Below, one piece after another: positions 45,484 to 55,311 of a DNA stretch of 64,000 nt. The translations under genes and the position numbers were made by a program. The notes under the pieces were generated by a model. It had not been told where the DNA came from, did not search any database, and worked only from the letters and a program-made list of their open reading frames with translations. Within the stretch, counting starts at the first letter, position 1. The number at the start of each line of letters is the position of its first letter. Origin of the DNA: Vibrio barjaei (GTDB taxonomy: Bacteria; Pseudomonadota; Gammaproteobacteria; Enterobacterales; Vibrionaceae); contig NZ_LQXO02000012.1 of NCBI RefSeq assembly GCF_001639065.2, forward strand, positions 329,865-393,864, given 5' to 3'.

Positions 45484-45936
45484 ATGGTTGATAGCAATGT
45501 ATTTACTCGCACTTATGAAAGCTCACTTATTACGTCAAGAAGCGTTGCCAATGACCTGAAGGCATTTTGGTCTCAACAAGCGGTTAAAAACAGTGTTATT
45601 GATGAATTAGAGCTGTGCGTGGTTGAGCTGGTAAATAACGCTTTTGAGCATGCTTATAAAAAGCGTGACGGTGAAGTTATAGAAATTGTATGCACTTTGA
45701 CAGATTCAACGATCACCGTCGATATCACCAATTTCGGGGAAGGAATGTCTCAAGATGATTTTGCGTCTGCGCTTGAGGCCGATTTTATTGAGCCGGATGC
45801 GGACGATCCTAATACGTGGGTAACGTCAGGCAGAGGCTTTATTATTCTTGCGGCCTTAGTTGATAAAGTCGAACTAACTCTCGATGACAACCGCAATACT
45901 TTCCATTTAATTAAGTCATATGACTCGCTGGCATAG
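45484..45936 (+). CDS. RsbW-like serine kinase / anti-sigma-factor-type ATPase
   Basis: Encodes about 150 aa of the HATPase_c_2 family. The N box ELVNNAFEHAY (near residue 50), the G1 motif DITNFGEGM and the TSGRGFIIL lid motif are intact. It should phosphorylate the STAS protein encoded at 43986. The start at 45484 has GGGAGA upstream. No sigma factor gene is adjacent, so the output is more likely a protein of the polysaccharide machinery (inference). Confidence 0.88.
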   Translation: MVDSNVFTRTYESSLITSRSVANDLKAFWSQQAVKNSVIDELELCVVELVNNAFEHAYKKRDGEVIEIVCTLTDSTITVDITNFGEGMSQDDFASALEADFIEPDADDPNTWVTSGRGFIILAALVDKVELTLDDNRNTFHLIKSYDSLA

Positions 45937-45945
45937 GTGGCTGGG

Positions 45946-48102
45946 ATGTGGCGTTGGATTGCAAAACTAAGTATCGGAATACTATTAGTAGGCTGCACGT
46001 CTAACGAGTTAGCACACACTGATGCCACCCAGTTTTTGAATGGCTATTGGGATTTTAAAAAGCTTAGTTCCGAAAATGCAGAGCAAACGAGTATCGCAGT
46101 TCCATCAAATTGGTACAGTTCAGGCGTAGAGTATTCAGGTAGCGCCTTGTACCAGACCAACTTCGATGTCAGCAATTATGACTCATCAAAGCGTTACTGG
46201 CTCAAGTTTGATGCTGTCGATTATCAAGCACGAGTTGCACTCAACAATATTCCTTTCACACCTCATAGCGGATATTTCGCCCCCTTTGATTACGAAGTCA
46301 CTAATGTTATCAAATCCAACGAAAATCAACTCTCTGTGGTGGTAACGAGCGAAAATGACCAGAAAGTAGAAGATTGGTCTCTCAACAAGAAAGAGATTAA
46401 GGGTGTTTTAAATCATCATGACACTCGGCCTGGAGGAGCGTGGTCTGATAGAGGGCAAGAGGCTAACTCTGGAGGGATATGGGGAAGCGTAACTCTTGAG
46501 AGAACAGGTCCGGTAGCGATAAGAGCACTTAAATTTGTTCCTGAGATAAGTCGTGATGGAAAGACGACAGGGCAACTTAAACTGACTTTAAATAGCAGCA
46601 TTACCGCTGACGCAACCATTGTTATCACACTGCAACGTCATGACACAGATCGACCTGAAGCGACGATTGAGCGCTACGAATTTACTCGCTCGGTAAACAT
46701 AGGGAAATCGGACATCCTTTGGACAATTCCTAGTATGAAGAGGGATCTGTGGTGGCCATATGATTGGGGAAAGCCAACATTATACGACCTCAGCGTTGAA
46801 GTATTCGAAGGTGAAAGAGTTTTGTCTCATCAACGCTCTGAAAAAATAGGCTTTCGACGTTTTGAATATTCAGAGGACAACCAACATTTCTACGTAAATT
46901 TCCAACCTTATTTTATTCGTGGGACTAATTATATTGGGAGTCAGTGGCTAGGCGAAATGGGGGGGGAAGAGTATGAACGTGACTTGATGCTGATGCGAGA
47001 AGCCAACATCAATAGTGTTCGAGTGCACGCTCATGTTGCAGGTAAGCGTTTTTATGATAAAGCAGATGAGCTCGGTCTAATTGTTTGGCAAGACTTCCCA
47101 TTGCAATGGGGCTATGAGGATTCAATTGGTTTGGTCGCAGAAGCGGAATCTCAGGCTAGAGATATGACCGATATGTTATACAACCATCCTTCTATCGCAT
47201 TTTGGAGCGCTCACAATGAACCGCCGTGGGATGCAACGTGGATGAAATATAAGTACCAAAGTTATCAATCTGACCATAATTTGGAACTTACTAAAGCCGT
47301 TTATGAGGCTTTAAAAGCAACGGGTGACCATCGTATTGCAAGAGAAGCGTCTTATACCCATGAGCATCCATGGTTTGGGTGGTATTCAGGTCATTACAAG
47401 GACTACCATAAAATTGTAGGTCCGCCCATCATCAGTGAGTTTGGTGCACAGTCTTTCCCTGAGGCCGACGTTGTGGAAACAATATTGGAAGGCGATTCTA
47501 ACTGGCCACTCAATAAAGCGCAGCTTGACAAGCTCTCTTATCATAATTATCAACACCATGAAACGCTCAATATTGCAGGAGTAGAAATAGGGGACTCTCT
47601 TAATAACTATATTGTTAATACCCAGCAATACCAAAGACAAGTGAATAAATACGCTGCTGAGCAACTTAGATTGAAAAAAAATAAAGGCATCGCTGCAATC
47701 TATCAATTTATGTTTGTCGATAGTTGGCAAGCCGTAACATGGGCAATTCTTGATGCAGAACGAAACCCTAAACCCGCCTATTTTGCAATTAAAGAGTCAT
47801 TTCAGCCTATTTTAGCGATTGCTAGTGTAAATGATGACAAGTCGTCTAAGATTATAAATATCAGTGTAATCAATGACTCAAGAAGCGAATTTTCAAAAGC
47901 AACCGTGTCGATCGAATGTTTCGATAATAACAATGAACTCAATTTGTGTTGGGAACAAAGCGACGTAATCATCGCTTCAAATTCGATTTCTGACATTGCT
48001 TCAGTTCCGCTAAATATGGTGGGTTCAGAGTTTGTGATTGATATTAAGTCAAGGGATGGAGAAGTGATATCCAGTAATCACTATTCCAAAGGAGATTACT
48101 AA
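45946..48102 (+). CDS. GH2-family glycoside hydrolase lipoprotein
   Basis: Encodes about 718 aa. A lipobox (LLVGC) near residue 20 marks a lipoprotein. Domain order: jelly-roll sugar-binding domain (about 35-190), immunoglobulin-like domain (about 190-300), TIM barrel (about 300-600). The acid/base is E425 in SAHNEPPWD and the nucleophile E498 in ISEFGAQSF, the GH2 pattern. The region REANINSVRVHAH resembles beta-mannosidase/galactosidase members. It probably trims or releases the glycan made by this operon. I use the ATG at 45946 (GTG at 45937 is an alternative directly after the previous stop). Confidence 0.88.
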   Translation: MWRWIAKLSIGILLVGCTSNELAHTDATQFLNGYWDFKKLSSENAEQTSIAVPSNWYSSGVEYSGSALYQTNFDVSNYDSSKRYWLKFDAVDYQARVALNNIPFTPHSGYFAPFDYEVTNVIKSNENQLSVVVTSENDQKVEDWSLNKKEIKGVLNHHDTRPGGAWSDRGQEANSGGIWGSVTLERTGPVAIRALKFVPEISRDGKTTGQLKLTLNSSITADATIVITLQRHDTDRPEATIERYEFTRSVNIGKSDILWTIPSMKRDLWWPYDWGKPTLYDLSVEVFEGERVLSHQRSEKIGFRRFEYSEDNQHFYVNFQPYFIRGTNYIGSQWLGEMGGEEYERDLMLMREANINSVRVHAHVAGKRFYDKADELGLIVWQDFPLQWGYEDSIGLVAEAESQARDMTDMLYNHPSIAFWSAHNEPPWDATWMKYKYQSYQSDHNLELTKAVYEALKATGDHRIAREASYTHEHPWFGWYSGHYKDYHKIVGPPIISEFGAQSFPEADVVETILEGDSNWPLNKAQLDKLSYHNYQHHETLNIAGVEIGDSLNNYIVNTQQYQRQVNKYAAEQLRLKKNKGIAAIYQFMFVDSWQAVTWAILDAERNPKPAYFAIKESFQPILAIASVNDDKSSKIINISVINDSRSEFSKATVSIECFDNNNELNLCWEQSDVIIASNSISDIASVPLNMVGSEFVIDIKSRDGEVISSNHYSKGDY

Positions 48103-48192
48103 TGTGCAGAGAGTTAAATGATAGGTGGTTTTAAATCGACACATTAGAGTTAATAAGTAGGAAATTTCATTTTCTATAGGGAAGCTAGGCAA

Positions 48193-50052
48193 ATGGACAA
48201 CTATTTTCAAAAGTATGAACATCGAGTGCCGCCGGAACCTGTACCTCACAGTATACCGAGAGAGTTGCTGTATCAATATTTAGCGACGTGTAATTTAACG
48301 TTAGGTGTTTGGTACCTGTGGTGGCGTTGGACTTACGCTCTGAACATGGATGCATTGTGGTTTTCACTTCCATTGGCTTTTGCAGAATCTTGTGCATTTA
48401 TCGGCTCTATACTGTTTACGTTTAACTTATGGAAAACTAAAGATGAACCTAAGAAAGAGCCACCATCAAATATCAATCAATGTGTTAAAGACTCGGCTGA
48501 GGACAGACCATTAGCGGTTGATGTGTTTTTCCCAAGCTATGACGAAGAGCCTGACCTCGTCAGGCTGAGTATTGAAGACGCCCAACGAATTACTTATCCC
48601 CATGACATCGAAATGAAAATTTTCATTCTTGATGATGGTAAGCGGGAGTCGATGAAGGCACTTGCAGAGGAGATGAATGTTGGATACATCACTCGCGAGG
48701 GAAATGTGGGGTTCAAAGCCGGTAACCTGAGAAATGCCATGGAACAGACTTATGGTGATTTCGTGGTTATCTGTGATGCTGACACTAGGCCACTACCTAC
48801 GATTCTAGAGAATACGCTAGGTTATTTCCGAGACCCAAATGTGGCTTGGGTCCAGACACCACAATGGTTCTTTGATTTACCAGAAGGAGTTCGTCTTCCG
48901 GTCTGGCTGGAGCGTAAATTTGGTAAAGCTGCCGCCGCTCTTGGCAAAGGAGTCGAAAAGTTTTACGGGCCAGTGACCTTTGGCCAGGATCCTTTTGTCA
49001 ATGATCCGCAAATGTTCTATGACGTTATTCAACGTCGTCGCAACTGGGTAAACGCGTCATTTTGTTGTGGTGCAGGCTCGATTCATAGACGCGAGGCGGT
49101 AATGGAAGCAGCGCTAAGAGCATACGCTGAACAGATCACCAAAGAGCAGCAAGATGTTGAAAAACAGATACGAAAACTAACTAAGGAAAAAGAGGTTGAT
49201 CAGTCGATTTCAGACAACCTTAGAAATGAGATTTTATTTGATACGGAATTTACACCATACAAATTCCACGTATCAGAGGATTTGTACACTTCGATTGTTC
49301 TTCATTCAGATACAGAACGAAACTGGCGTTCGGTAATGCATCCGAGAGTAGAAAGTAAAATGCTGTCACCGCAAGATTTGCAAACTTGGACCGTTCAGCG
49401 TTTTAAGTACTCTGGTGGTTCCATCGATATCTTTATGAACGACAACCCGATTTTTAGGAAGGGCTTGAGCTTTAAACAAAAACTGATGTATGGCGCGAGT
49501 TTCTGGTCTAACTTATCGGCAGTCTGGAACATCATTTTCCTCGCTTGTCCAATTATCTATTTTCTTACCTCAATCGCACCCGTTAGTGCTTATGATGTGA
49601 CCTTTTATTTACATTTCTTGCCGTACATCTTAACTGCGGAAATCGCGATGATGGTGGGCACTTGGGGTGTGGCTGGCTACAAAGGTAAGACGAATTTCTT
49701 GTCATTTTTCCCAGTTAATTTGCGTGCGCTGTGGACAGTGCTACGCGGACGCAAAATCAGCTTCCCAACCACACCAAAAGAAAGACAAACAGGTAATTTT
49801 GCCAAACTTGTATTGCCTCAAATGGTGGTGTTTGGCTTAAGTCTCTTCGCTATTTTTTATGCTTGGGTCGGTTACTACACGGGCTCTTGGGGTGAATATT
49901 CCGGTGGCGGTCTAGTGTTCAACACATTCTGGATTCTCAATAACATGTTAGCTATGTGGGGAATGATAGCTGCCGCTTTTTGGGAGCCTCCAAAAGAAGA
50001 AGAAAACAAAGAAGAAGTCACCAGCACAGAGGATTTAAAGTATGAAGTTTAA
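48193..50052 (+). CDS. Cellulose-synthase-like membrane glycosyltransferase (GT2)
   Basis: Encodes 619 aa. Two N-terminal membrane helices (about 32-80) precede a GT-A domain (about 105-405) with D147/D148 (LDDGK), DAD at 195-197, an acceptor-site motif CCGAGSIHRREAV (about 291-303), SED at 361-363 and QRFKY at 402-406, the pattern of processive synthases. Four or more membrane helices follow. A charged helical insert (about 308-345) is unusual. There is no PilZ domain, so no direct cyclic-di-GMP control is visible. It overlaps the next gene by 11 bp. The likely catalytic core of the locus. Confidence 0.9.
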   Translation: MDNYFQKYEHRVPPEPVPHSIPRELLYQYLATCNLTLGVWYLWWRWTYALNMDALWFSLPLAFAESCAFIGSILFTFNLWKTKDEPKKEPPSNINQCVKDSAEDRPLAVDVFFPSYDEEPDLVRLSIEDAQRITYPHDIEMKIFILDDGKRESMKALAEEMNVGYITREGNVGFKAGNLRNAMEQTYGDFVVICDADTRPLPTILENTLGYFRDPNVAWVQTPQWFFDLPEGVRLPVWLERKFGKAAAALGKGVEKFYGPVTFGQDPFVNDPQMFYDVIQRRRNWVNASFCCGAGSIHRREAVMEAALRAYAEQITKEQQDVEKQIRKLTKEKEVDQSISDNLRNEILFDTEFTPYKFHVSEDLYTSIVLHSDTERNWRSVMHPRVESKMLSPQDLQTWTVQRFKYSGGSIDIFMNDNPIFRKGLSFKQKLMYGASFWSNLSAVWNIIFLACPIIYFLTSIAPVSAYDVTFYLHFLPYILTAEIAMMVGTWGVAGYKGKTNFLSFFPVNLRALWTVLRGRKISFPTTPKERQTGNFAKLVLPQMVVFGLSLFAIFYAWVGYYTGSWGEYSGGGLVFNTFWILNNMLAMWGMIAAAFWEPPKEEENKEEVTSTEDLKYEV

Positions 50053-51358
50053 AGACGCATTATTGGCTGCAAGGCACCACGTTGTTTTCATTCTTGGTCT
50101 GTGTACTGCGTTGGTCATCGCTTTCAATATAGAGACGCGAGACTACGGAAAGGTGTTAGGCAATATCACTTTTGAAGCTCATGAAGAAATCCCACTAAAG
50201 GAAAATCGAGTGTTATCTCATGAGGAGTTTACTTGGGCGAATACAGCATGGCGTTACTTTGAAAACAACTACCAAGATAATACTGGTTTGGTGAATTCCG
50301 TTGATGGTTATCCGTCGACGACCATGTGGGATACTGCCTCGTATTTAATGGGGCTAATTGCCGCGGAAAAGATCAATGTGATCACCGATGAAGTGTTTGA
50401 AATGCGAATGCAGAAAGCGTTGCGTTCACTTGCTAGACTTCCACTGGTTGAGGGTAAGTTACCGAACAAAGCTTACAACACACAAACGCTTGCTATGGTG
50501 GATTATCAAAACAACCCAAGTCCAGAGGGAATTGGGTGGTCTGCTATTGATATTGGCAGGATATTAGTGCCACTCAATATCTTGATTTGGCAATATCCCA
50601 ACTTCAACGCCGATGTAAACAACATTCTGAATCATTGGAAGATTGGCGAAATGCTCATCGATGGATATCTATATGGTTCTAGACCGAGTGAGCAAGGCGG
50701 TTTTGAGTTAGTGCAAGAAGGGCGTATTGGTTATGAAGAATATGCGTCTAAATCTCTGTTCCTGATGGGGCGAGATGTATTTAACTCTATGAAATACATT
50801 GATTATCTAGACTTGATTGATATTTACGGTATTGAAATCCCAACCGATAAACGCGATCCAGCCAAGTTCCATGCTCATAACTATGTGGTTAGCGAGTCTT
50901 ACATTCTTGATGGGCTAGAGTTTGGTTCTGACAGCGTCTCGAAAATCTTCGCGCACCGTGTGTTTAGTGCTCAAGAGCGCAGGTATGATGATACTGGTGT
51001 GGTTACTGCAGTAAGTGAAGATAACGTCGATGAGCCACCTTATTTCGTTTACAACACGGTTTTTTCTGACGGTAAAGAATGGAACGCAATTTCAGATGAT
51101 GGTAAAGACCAGTCACACCTAAAAACCCTATCTACCAAGGCTGCGTTTGGTTGGTACGCCTTGTATGAGAATGAATACACGGATTTGTTAATTAGTGAGG
51201 TATCGCCCTTGTTCTCAGAAACCAAAGGGTGGTACTCGGGTCGTTATGAAGTTGATGGGCGACCTAACAGAGCAATTACCGCGAACACCAATGGCATTGT
51301 TTTAGAGTCGCTGGCCTACATAGAAAACGGACCATTATTAAGCGTAGGCGCAAAATAA
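50042..51358 (+). CDS. Membrane-anchored DUF3131 protein
   Basis: Encodes 438 aa. One N-terminal membrane helix (about 12-29) anchors a periplasmic DUF3131 domain (about 58-430). Conserved motifs: FENNYQDNTGLVNSVDGYPSTTMWDTASY, GKLPNKAYNTQT, GWSAIDIGR, QEGRIGYEEYASK, ESYILDGLEFG, PYFVYNTVFSDGKEWNAIS and GWYSGRYE. The acidic residues in WD and EGR...EE are candidate catalytic residues. Its start overlaps the synthase stop by 11 bp, so it is probably made together with it and may act on the nascent glycan. Confidence 0.86.
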   Translation: MKFKDALLAARHHVVFILGLCTALVIAFNIETRDYGKVLGNITFEAHEEIPLKENRVLSHEEFTWANTAWRYFENNYQDNTGLVNSVDGYPSTTMWDTASYLMGLIAAEKINVITDEVFEMRMQKALRSLARLPLVEGKLPNKAYNTQTLAMVDYQNNPSPEGIGWSAIDIGRILVPLNILIWQYPNFNADVNNILNHWKIGEMLIDGYLYGSRPSEQGGFELVQEGRIGYEEYASKSLFLMGRDVFNSMKYIDYLDLIDIYGIEIPTDKRDPAKFHAHNYVVSESYILDGLEFGSDSVSKIFAHRVFSAQERRYDDTGVVTAVSEDNVDEPPYFVYNTVFSDGKEWNAISDDGKDQSHLKTLSTKAAFGWYALYENEYTDLLISEVSPLFSETKGWYSGRYEVDGRPNRAITANTNGIVLESLAYIENGPLLSVGAK

Positions 51359-51385
51359 GGACAAGGTTGTATTAGGGAGAATAAC

Positions 51386-52795
51386 ATGCGCTATTTGACA
51401 ACGTTATGTGTTGCGCTTGCAGTGGCTGGCTGTGGTAATAAATATAATCAGTTTTCCGACGATATTGTCGAACGTAAAAGTCATTGGAGCATTCCGCAGG
51501 CTCGACAAGGAGAGCTTACCGAAAAAGAAATGGATATGGCTCGTATTGCTTGGAAGTACTTCGAGAATAATTATCAAGAGCCAACAGGTCTGGTGAATGC
51601 GGTAAATAACTACCCATCGGTCACGTGGTGGGATGCGGCGTCCTACCTAGCAGGGATGGTGAGTGCGTACGAGTTAGGAATTATTGAGAAAGAGGAAATG
51701 GACCGTCGATTGATTGCCTTTATTGGGACGTTAAATCGATTGGACCTATTCCGTGGCGAGTTACCTAACAAGGCTTATAACACGCAAACTGCTGCCAAAG
51801 TGGACTACGGTAACCAACCAGGGGAAATCGGCTATTCTGCCCTCGATTTAGGTCGATTGCTCATCTGGTTATATATCGTCAAACATCGTTATCCAGAGTA
51901 TGCGACCGGTATCGACCAAGCGATTCTGAGATGGAATTTCTGTAACGTCGTTGATGAGAACGGCACTATGTTTGGTGCGTTGCTTGAGAAAGACAAGCCT
52001 GTTCAGTATCTGCAAGAGGGCAGATTGGGTTATGAAGAGTATGCTGCCAAAGGGTTCCAACTCTGGGGGTTTGATACCAGTCAAGCCTCTGACCCAGAGC
52101 CTTATGCCACCATCAATTTGTATGGTTATGACGTCCCTTACGATACCCGAGACCCTAGAAAGCTCAAAGCTCATAGTTACGTCGTAACGGAGAGCTATGT
52201 TTTAGATGGCATTGAGCTAGGGTGGGACTTGACCGACGATAGGACAGGGCATAACTACAACTATACCAATGAATGGATGGCTGAGTTCGCCTTGCAAATT
52301 TATCGTGTACAAGAGGAGCGATATAAGCAAACCGGTATTATCACTGCGCGTACTGAGCACCAACTAGCAGGGCCCCCATACTTTGTTTATGACACCATTT
52401 ATACCGACGGCTTTGCTTGGAATACTATTTCTGAAAATGGCGAATATCTACCACAGTTCTCAGCTGTAGCAGTAAAAGGTGCGATGGGGATGTGGGTATT
52501 ATGGGATACAGAGTATACCGATCTGCTGTTTGAGCATATTTCTCACCTTTACGATAGAGAGAAAGGGTTTTACGAGGGTATTTTCGAGAATGGTACCGGT
52601 CGTATCAATACCTTCACTTCGAACAATAATGGTATCACCCTAGAAATTCTGCTCTATAAACAACAAGGAAAATTACTCAAGTATCATGAAGAAATAGCAC
52701 CGAGTTTGTGGGAAAAAGCACTGGAATCACCTTTTGGTTATGAGGGGCAGTGTTTGCCACGCGAGAACTATAAAAAGAAGAAAAATAAGTCTTAG
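51386..52795 (+). CDS. DUF3131 lipoprotein
   Basis: Encodes 469 aa with a lipobox (VAGC, cysteine 16). DUF3131 domain (about 45-430) with all core motifs: TGLVNAVNNYPSVTWWDAASY, LPNKAYNTQT, GYSALDLGRLLIWL, QEGRLGYEEYAAKGF, ESYVLDGIELGWD and PPYFVYDTIYTDGFAW. The acidic residues seen in the membrane-anchored paralog are present, so it looks like an active family member. A basic C-terminal tail (about 455-469) is specific to this copy. It is 27 bp after the previous gene. Confidence 0.86.
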   Translation: MRYLTTLCVALAVAGCGNKYNQFSDDIVERKSHWSIPQARQGELTEKEMDMARIAWKYFENNYQEPTGLVNAVNNYPSVTWWDAASYLAGMVSAYELGIIEKEEMDRRLIAFIGTLNRLDLFRGELPNKAYNTQTAAKVDYGNQPGEIGYSALDLGRLLIWLYIVKHRYPEYATGIDQAILRWNFCNVVDENGTMFGALLEKDKPVQYLQEGRLGYEEYAAKGFQLWGFDTSQASDPEPYATINLYGYDVPYDTRDPRKLKAHSYVVTESYVLDGIELGWDLTDDRTGHNYNYTNEWMAEFALQIYRVQEERYKQTGIITARTEHQLAGPPYFVYDTIYTDGFAWNTISENGEYLPQFSAVAVKGAMGMWVLWDTEYTDLLFEHISHLYDREKGFYEGIFENGTGRINTFTSNNNGITLEILLYKQQGKLLKYHEEIAPSLWEKALESPFGYEGQCLPRENYKKKKNKS

Positions 52796-52806
52796 GGGCG
52801 CATAGA

Positions 52807-54198
52807 ATGCAAAGGCTGGTTGTTTTGCTTTTAGCTCTGCCTCTACTTTATGCCTGTGGAACCATTGTTCAAGGTGTAAGTTCTGGTGTTGAAGCAATCA
52901 ATACGTCTCAGACATTTCGTCAGGGACGTTACGGTAAGCTAACTGAACAAGAGTTGGCCTGGGCAAGTACCGCCTGGAAATATATTGAGAACAACACCCA
53001 GCTTCAAACTGGATTAGTTAATGGCATCGACAACTACCCATCGACCAATATGTCAGGCATTGCCGATTATCTATTCGCCTTGTTAGCAGCGAAAGAGTTC
53101 GAGTTCATCTCAACCAAACAATACGATGAACGACTCACCTTGGTACTGACTTTTCTCAATGACATGAACTTGAGTATCGGACAAGTTCCGCACAAGGTTT
53201 ATCACACCCAGACGGGACAGAAAGTGGATTACGGTTTGCAACCAGGTGATATTGGGTGGTCCTCGTTAGATACTGGGCGTTTACTTATTGCACTCGCCAT
53301 CGTTAAACAATTCTCTCCGGAATTTACCGAGTACATTGATAAAGCGGTATTGCGCTGGAACTTCTGTGAACTTATCAATGAAGATGGTGAGTTGTTCGGC
53401 GGTGCGATATATGGCGGCAATGTGACTCGATACAAAGAAGGGCGTTTAGGTGTCGAAGAATATACCTCTTATGGCTATTTAGATTGGCAAGTTGTGCCTT
53501 ATAAAGCGATGCGAATTGATCCTTATGATGTCGCGACTATTTATGGCATCGATCTGCTTTTTGATGGCAGAGACCCCAGAGACTTTGACGTCCTAAGGCC
53601 CGTCTATAGCACCCCTTATTTGTGGATGGGGCTAGAGTTTAATTGGGACCAGATTTCAGATTCCAGCTCCAACGATGCGAATCATTCTGACCTGGTAATG
53701 TCGGCGATGGCAGACTCTCTCTATTTAGTGCAAGAGGCGCGTTGGGATGTAGATAGAATCTATACCGCGCGAGGTGACCACGTAGTAGCGGGTGACCCTT
53801 ATTTTGTTTATGACGCAGTCTATGCATTGGGTACCCCATGGATTACGTTAGCCGAAGATGGAAGCTCCCATGACTTGCTTGCTTTGGTATCGACTCGTGT
53901 GGCTTTTCAAATGTGGGCGCTTTGGAAGACCGACTATACCGACCGCTTGATGGTACTCGTGCGCGAACTCTATGACCCGCAACGTGGTTGGTATGAAGGT
54001 CGTTATGAAAGAAACAGCAAGTACGAAAAGAGCATCACGCTTAAGACCAATGCAGGGGTTCTAGAAGCCTTGCTGTACAAGCAGAATGGAAAACTCTATC
54101 AACCATCGGGAACACGAGAATACCGAGACGTACAGTTTGACTCACGTTTCTATCATCCTGGTAAGTGTTTAGTGGAGACGTTTGATGACTACAATTAG
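52807..54198 (+). CDS. DUF3131 lipoprotein, diverged paralog
   Basis: Encodes 463 aa with a lipobox (LYAC, cysteine 17). The DUF3131 pattern is recognisable (TGLVNGIDNYPSTN, QVPHKVYHTQT, GWSSLDTGRLLIAL, EGRLGVEEYTSYGY, DPYFVYDAVYALGTPWITL, GWYEGRYE), but the WDxASY motif is replaced by MSGIADY and ESY is replaced in the middle block. The loss of the tryptophan-aspartate pair suggests a structural or regulatory role. It starts 11 bp after its paralog; the next gene overlaps its end. Confidence 0.84.
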   Translation: MQRLVVLLLALPLLYACGTIVQGVSSGVEAINTSQTFRQGRYGKLTEQELAWASTAWKYIENNTQLQTGLVNGIDNYPSTNMSGIADYLFALLAAKEFEFISTKQYDERLTLVLTFLNDMNLSIGQVPHKVYHTQTGQKVDYGLQPGDIGWSSLDTGRLLIALAIVKQFSPEFTEYIDKAVLRWNFCELINEDGELFGGAIYGGNVTRYKEGRLGVEEYTSYGYLDWQVVPYKAMRIDPYDVATIYGIDLLFDGRDPRDFDVLRPVYSTPYLWMGLEFNWDQISDSSSNDANHSDLVMSAMADSLYLVQEARWDVDRIYTARGDHVVAGDPYFVYDAVYALGTPWITLAEDGSSHDLLALVSTRVAFQMWALWKTDYTDRLMVLVRELYDPQRGWYEGRYERNSKYEKSITLKTNAGVLEALLYKQNGKLYQPSGTREYRDVQFDSRFYHPGKCLVETFDDYN

Positions 54199-55183
54199 AT
54201 TTCTGCTGTTGGTATTACTGCTTTCCTTTACCATCTCTACCAGCGCGCGGGTTCAAGAAGTCGAATTAAGGATGTTTAGTCAGCCGACTTTATTGGCTGG
54301 TAACGGTAGATTCAAACAAGCAGCGGAACAATATCATAGACTGAGTCTGCAAATACTGGCCTCGGAAGCAAAATTGGGCACTGAAAAGATGTGGCAATAC
54401 GCGGGTCTTGCTGAGGCGTTAGCCACGGTGTGTGCCAACTTAGACAATGACCCGAAAGCGTATGAGTATTGGGCAAATAGTGTACGTTATTTACTGACAG
54501 GAGGGACGGAATGGTCTCAAATGCAGCAGTATCTTCATCAGAAAAACGAACAAGCGAATACTCTACTGCTAACCCAAATGCAGACTTTTGATGTTGCTGG
54601 AGGCTATGACCAATCGTGGGAGAATGACACAGCAGTCTTGCAAGTTTGGCAGGAAAAACTAAGTCTATTCACGTTCTCTGGACCCAAGATTGGTTTGAAG
54701 CCTACTCGAACGCAAACAAGCTTACCATCGAGTACACCTCCACCACCAGTGGCTACGCAGACTATTCCAGGGCAAAAAAAACTGAAAGGCATTGAATCGA
54801 ATTTTTCACAATCTCAAGGTTTCGTGCCGACGTCGGCATCACAACCAAAAGAAACGCCTGAACGCATTAACAATGCTGCGCCAAAACCAACACCAGCGAA
54901 TACACCTGTAACTAATCGTCACTTGATTCAAACTTCACCAGCGCCAGTTGAAAACGAGGCTACGATAATCGCGACGCCAATTGATGATTTCGATTACGAA
55001 GCCGCAGAACGAGATGAAATCAATGCCTTGGCTAACGAAGCTGATTTAGGCGACTTAGGCAATACGACGAATACGGAGCGACAAGTGCCCCGCGCGAATA
55101 TCGGTGCAGAGAGCAGCTCCGGCGTTGAAGCCGTGCAAAGAAGGAGTTTTGCTCCAGTGCCTGTTGAACCACCCAATCAGTAA
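54185..55183 (+). CDS. Exported protein with helical repeat N-terminus and proline-rich C-terminus
   Basis: Encodes about 332 aa. I do not recognise the family. A signal peptide (about 1-21) precedes a helical, possibly TPR-like region (about 35-155, with GRFKQAAEQYHRL and GLAEALATVCANLDNDPKAYEYW). From about residue 170 the protein is low-complexity and rich in proline, threonine, serine and acidic residues, likely disordered. The ATG at 54185 overlaps the previous gene by 14 bp. It may be a periplasmic scaffold of the polysaccharide complex (inference). Confidence 0.72.
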   Translation: MTTIRFLLLVLLLSFTISTSARVQEVELRMFSQPTLLAGNGRFKQAAEQYHRLSLQILASEAKLGTEKMWQYAGLAEALATVCANLDNDPKAYEYWANSVRYLLTGGTEWSQMQQYLHQKNEQANTLLLTQMQTFDVAGGYDQSWENDTAVLQVWQEKLSLFTFSGPKIGLKPTRTQTSLPSSTPPPPVATQTIPGQKKLKGIESNFSQSQGFVPTSASQPKETPERINNAAPKPTPANTPVTNRHLIQTSPAPVENEATIIATPIDDFDYEAAERDEINALANEADLGDLGNTTNTERQVPRANIGAESSSGVEAVQRRSFAPVPVEPPNQ

Positions 55184-55311
55184 ATCATGCTGTTCGATGT
55201 GGCTTGTTTGAGCGCGCTTAGACTACGCCGACGATGACTTGAGAACAATTATTTGAACTCAGTTACATAAATCCTAGTCTGCTTTTGTTTCCAACAACTA
55301 GGACAGGGATC

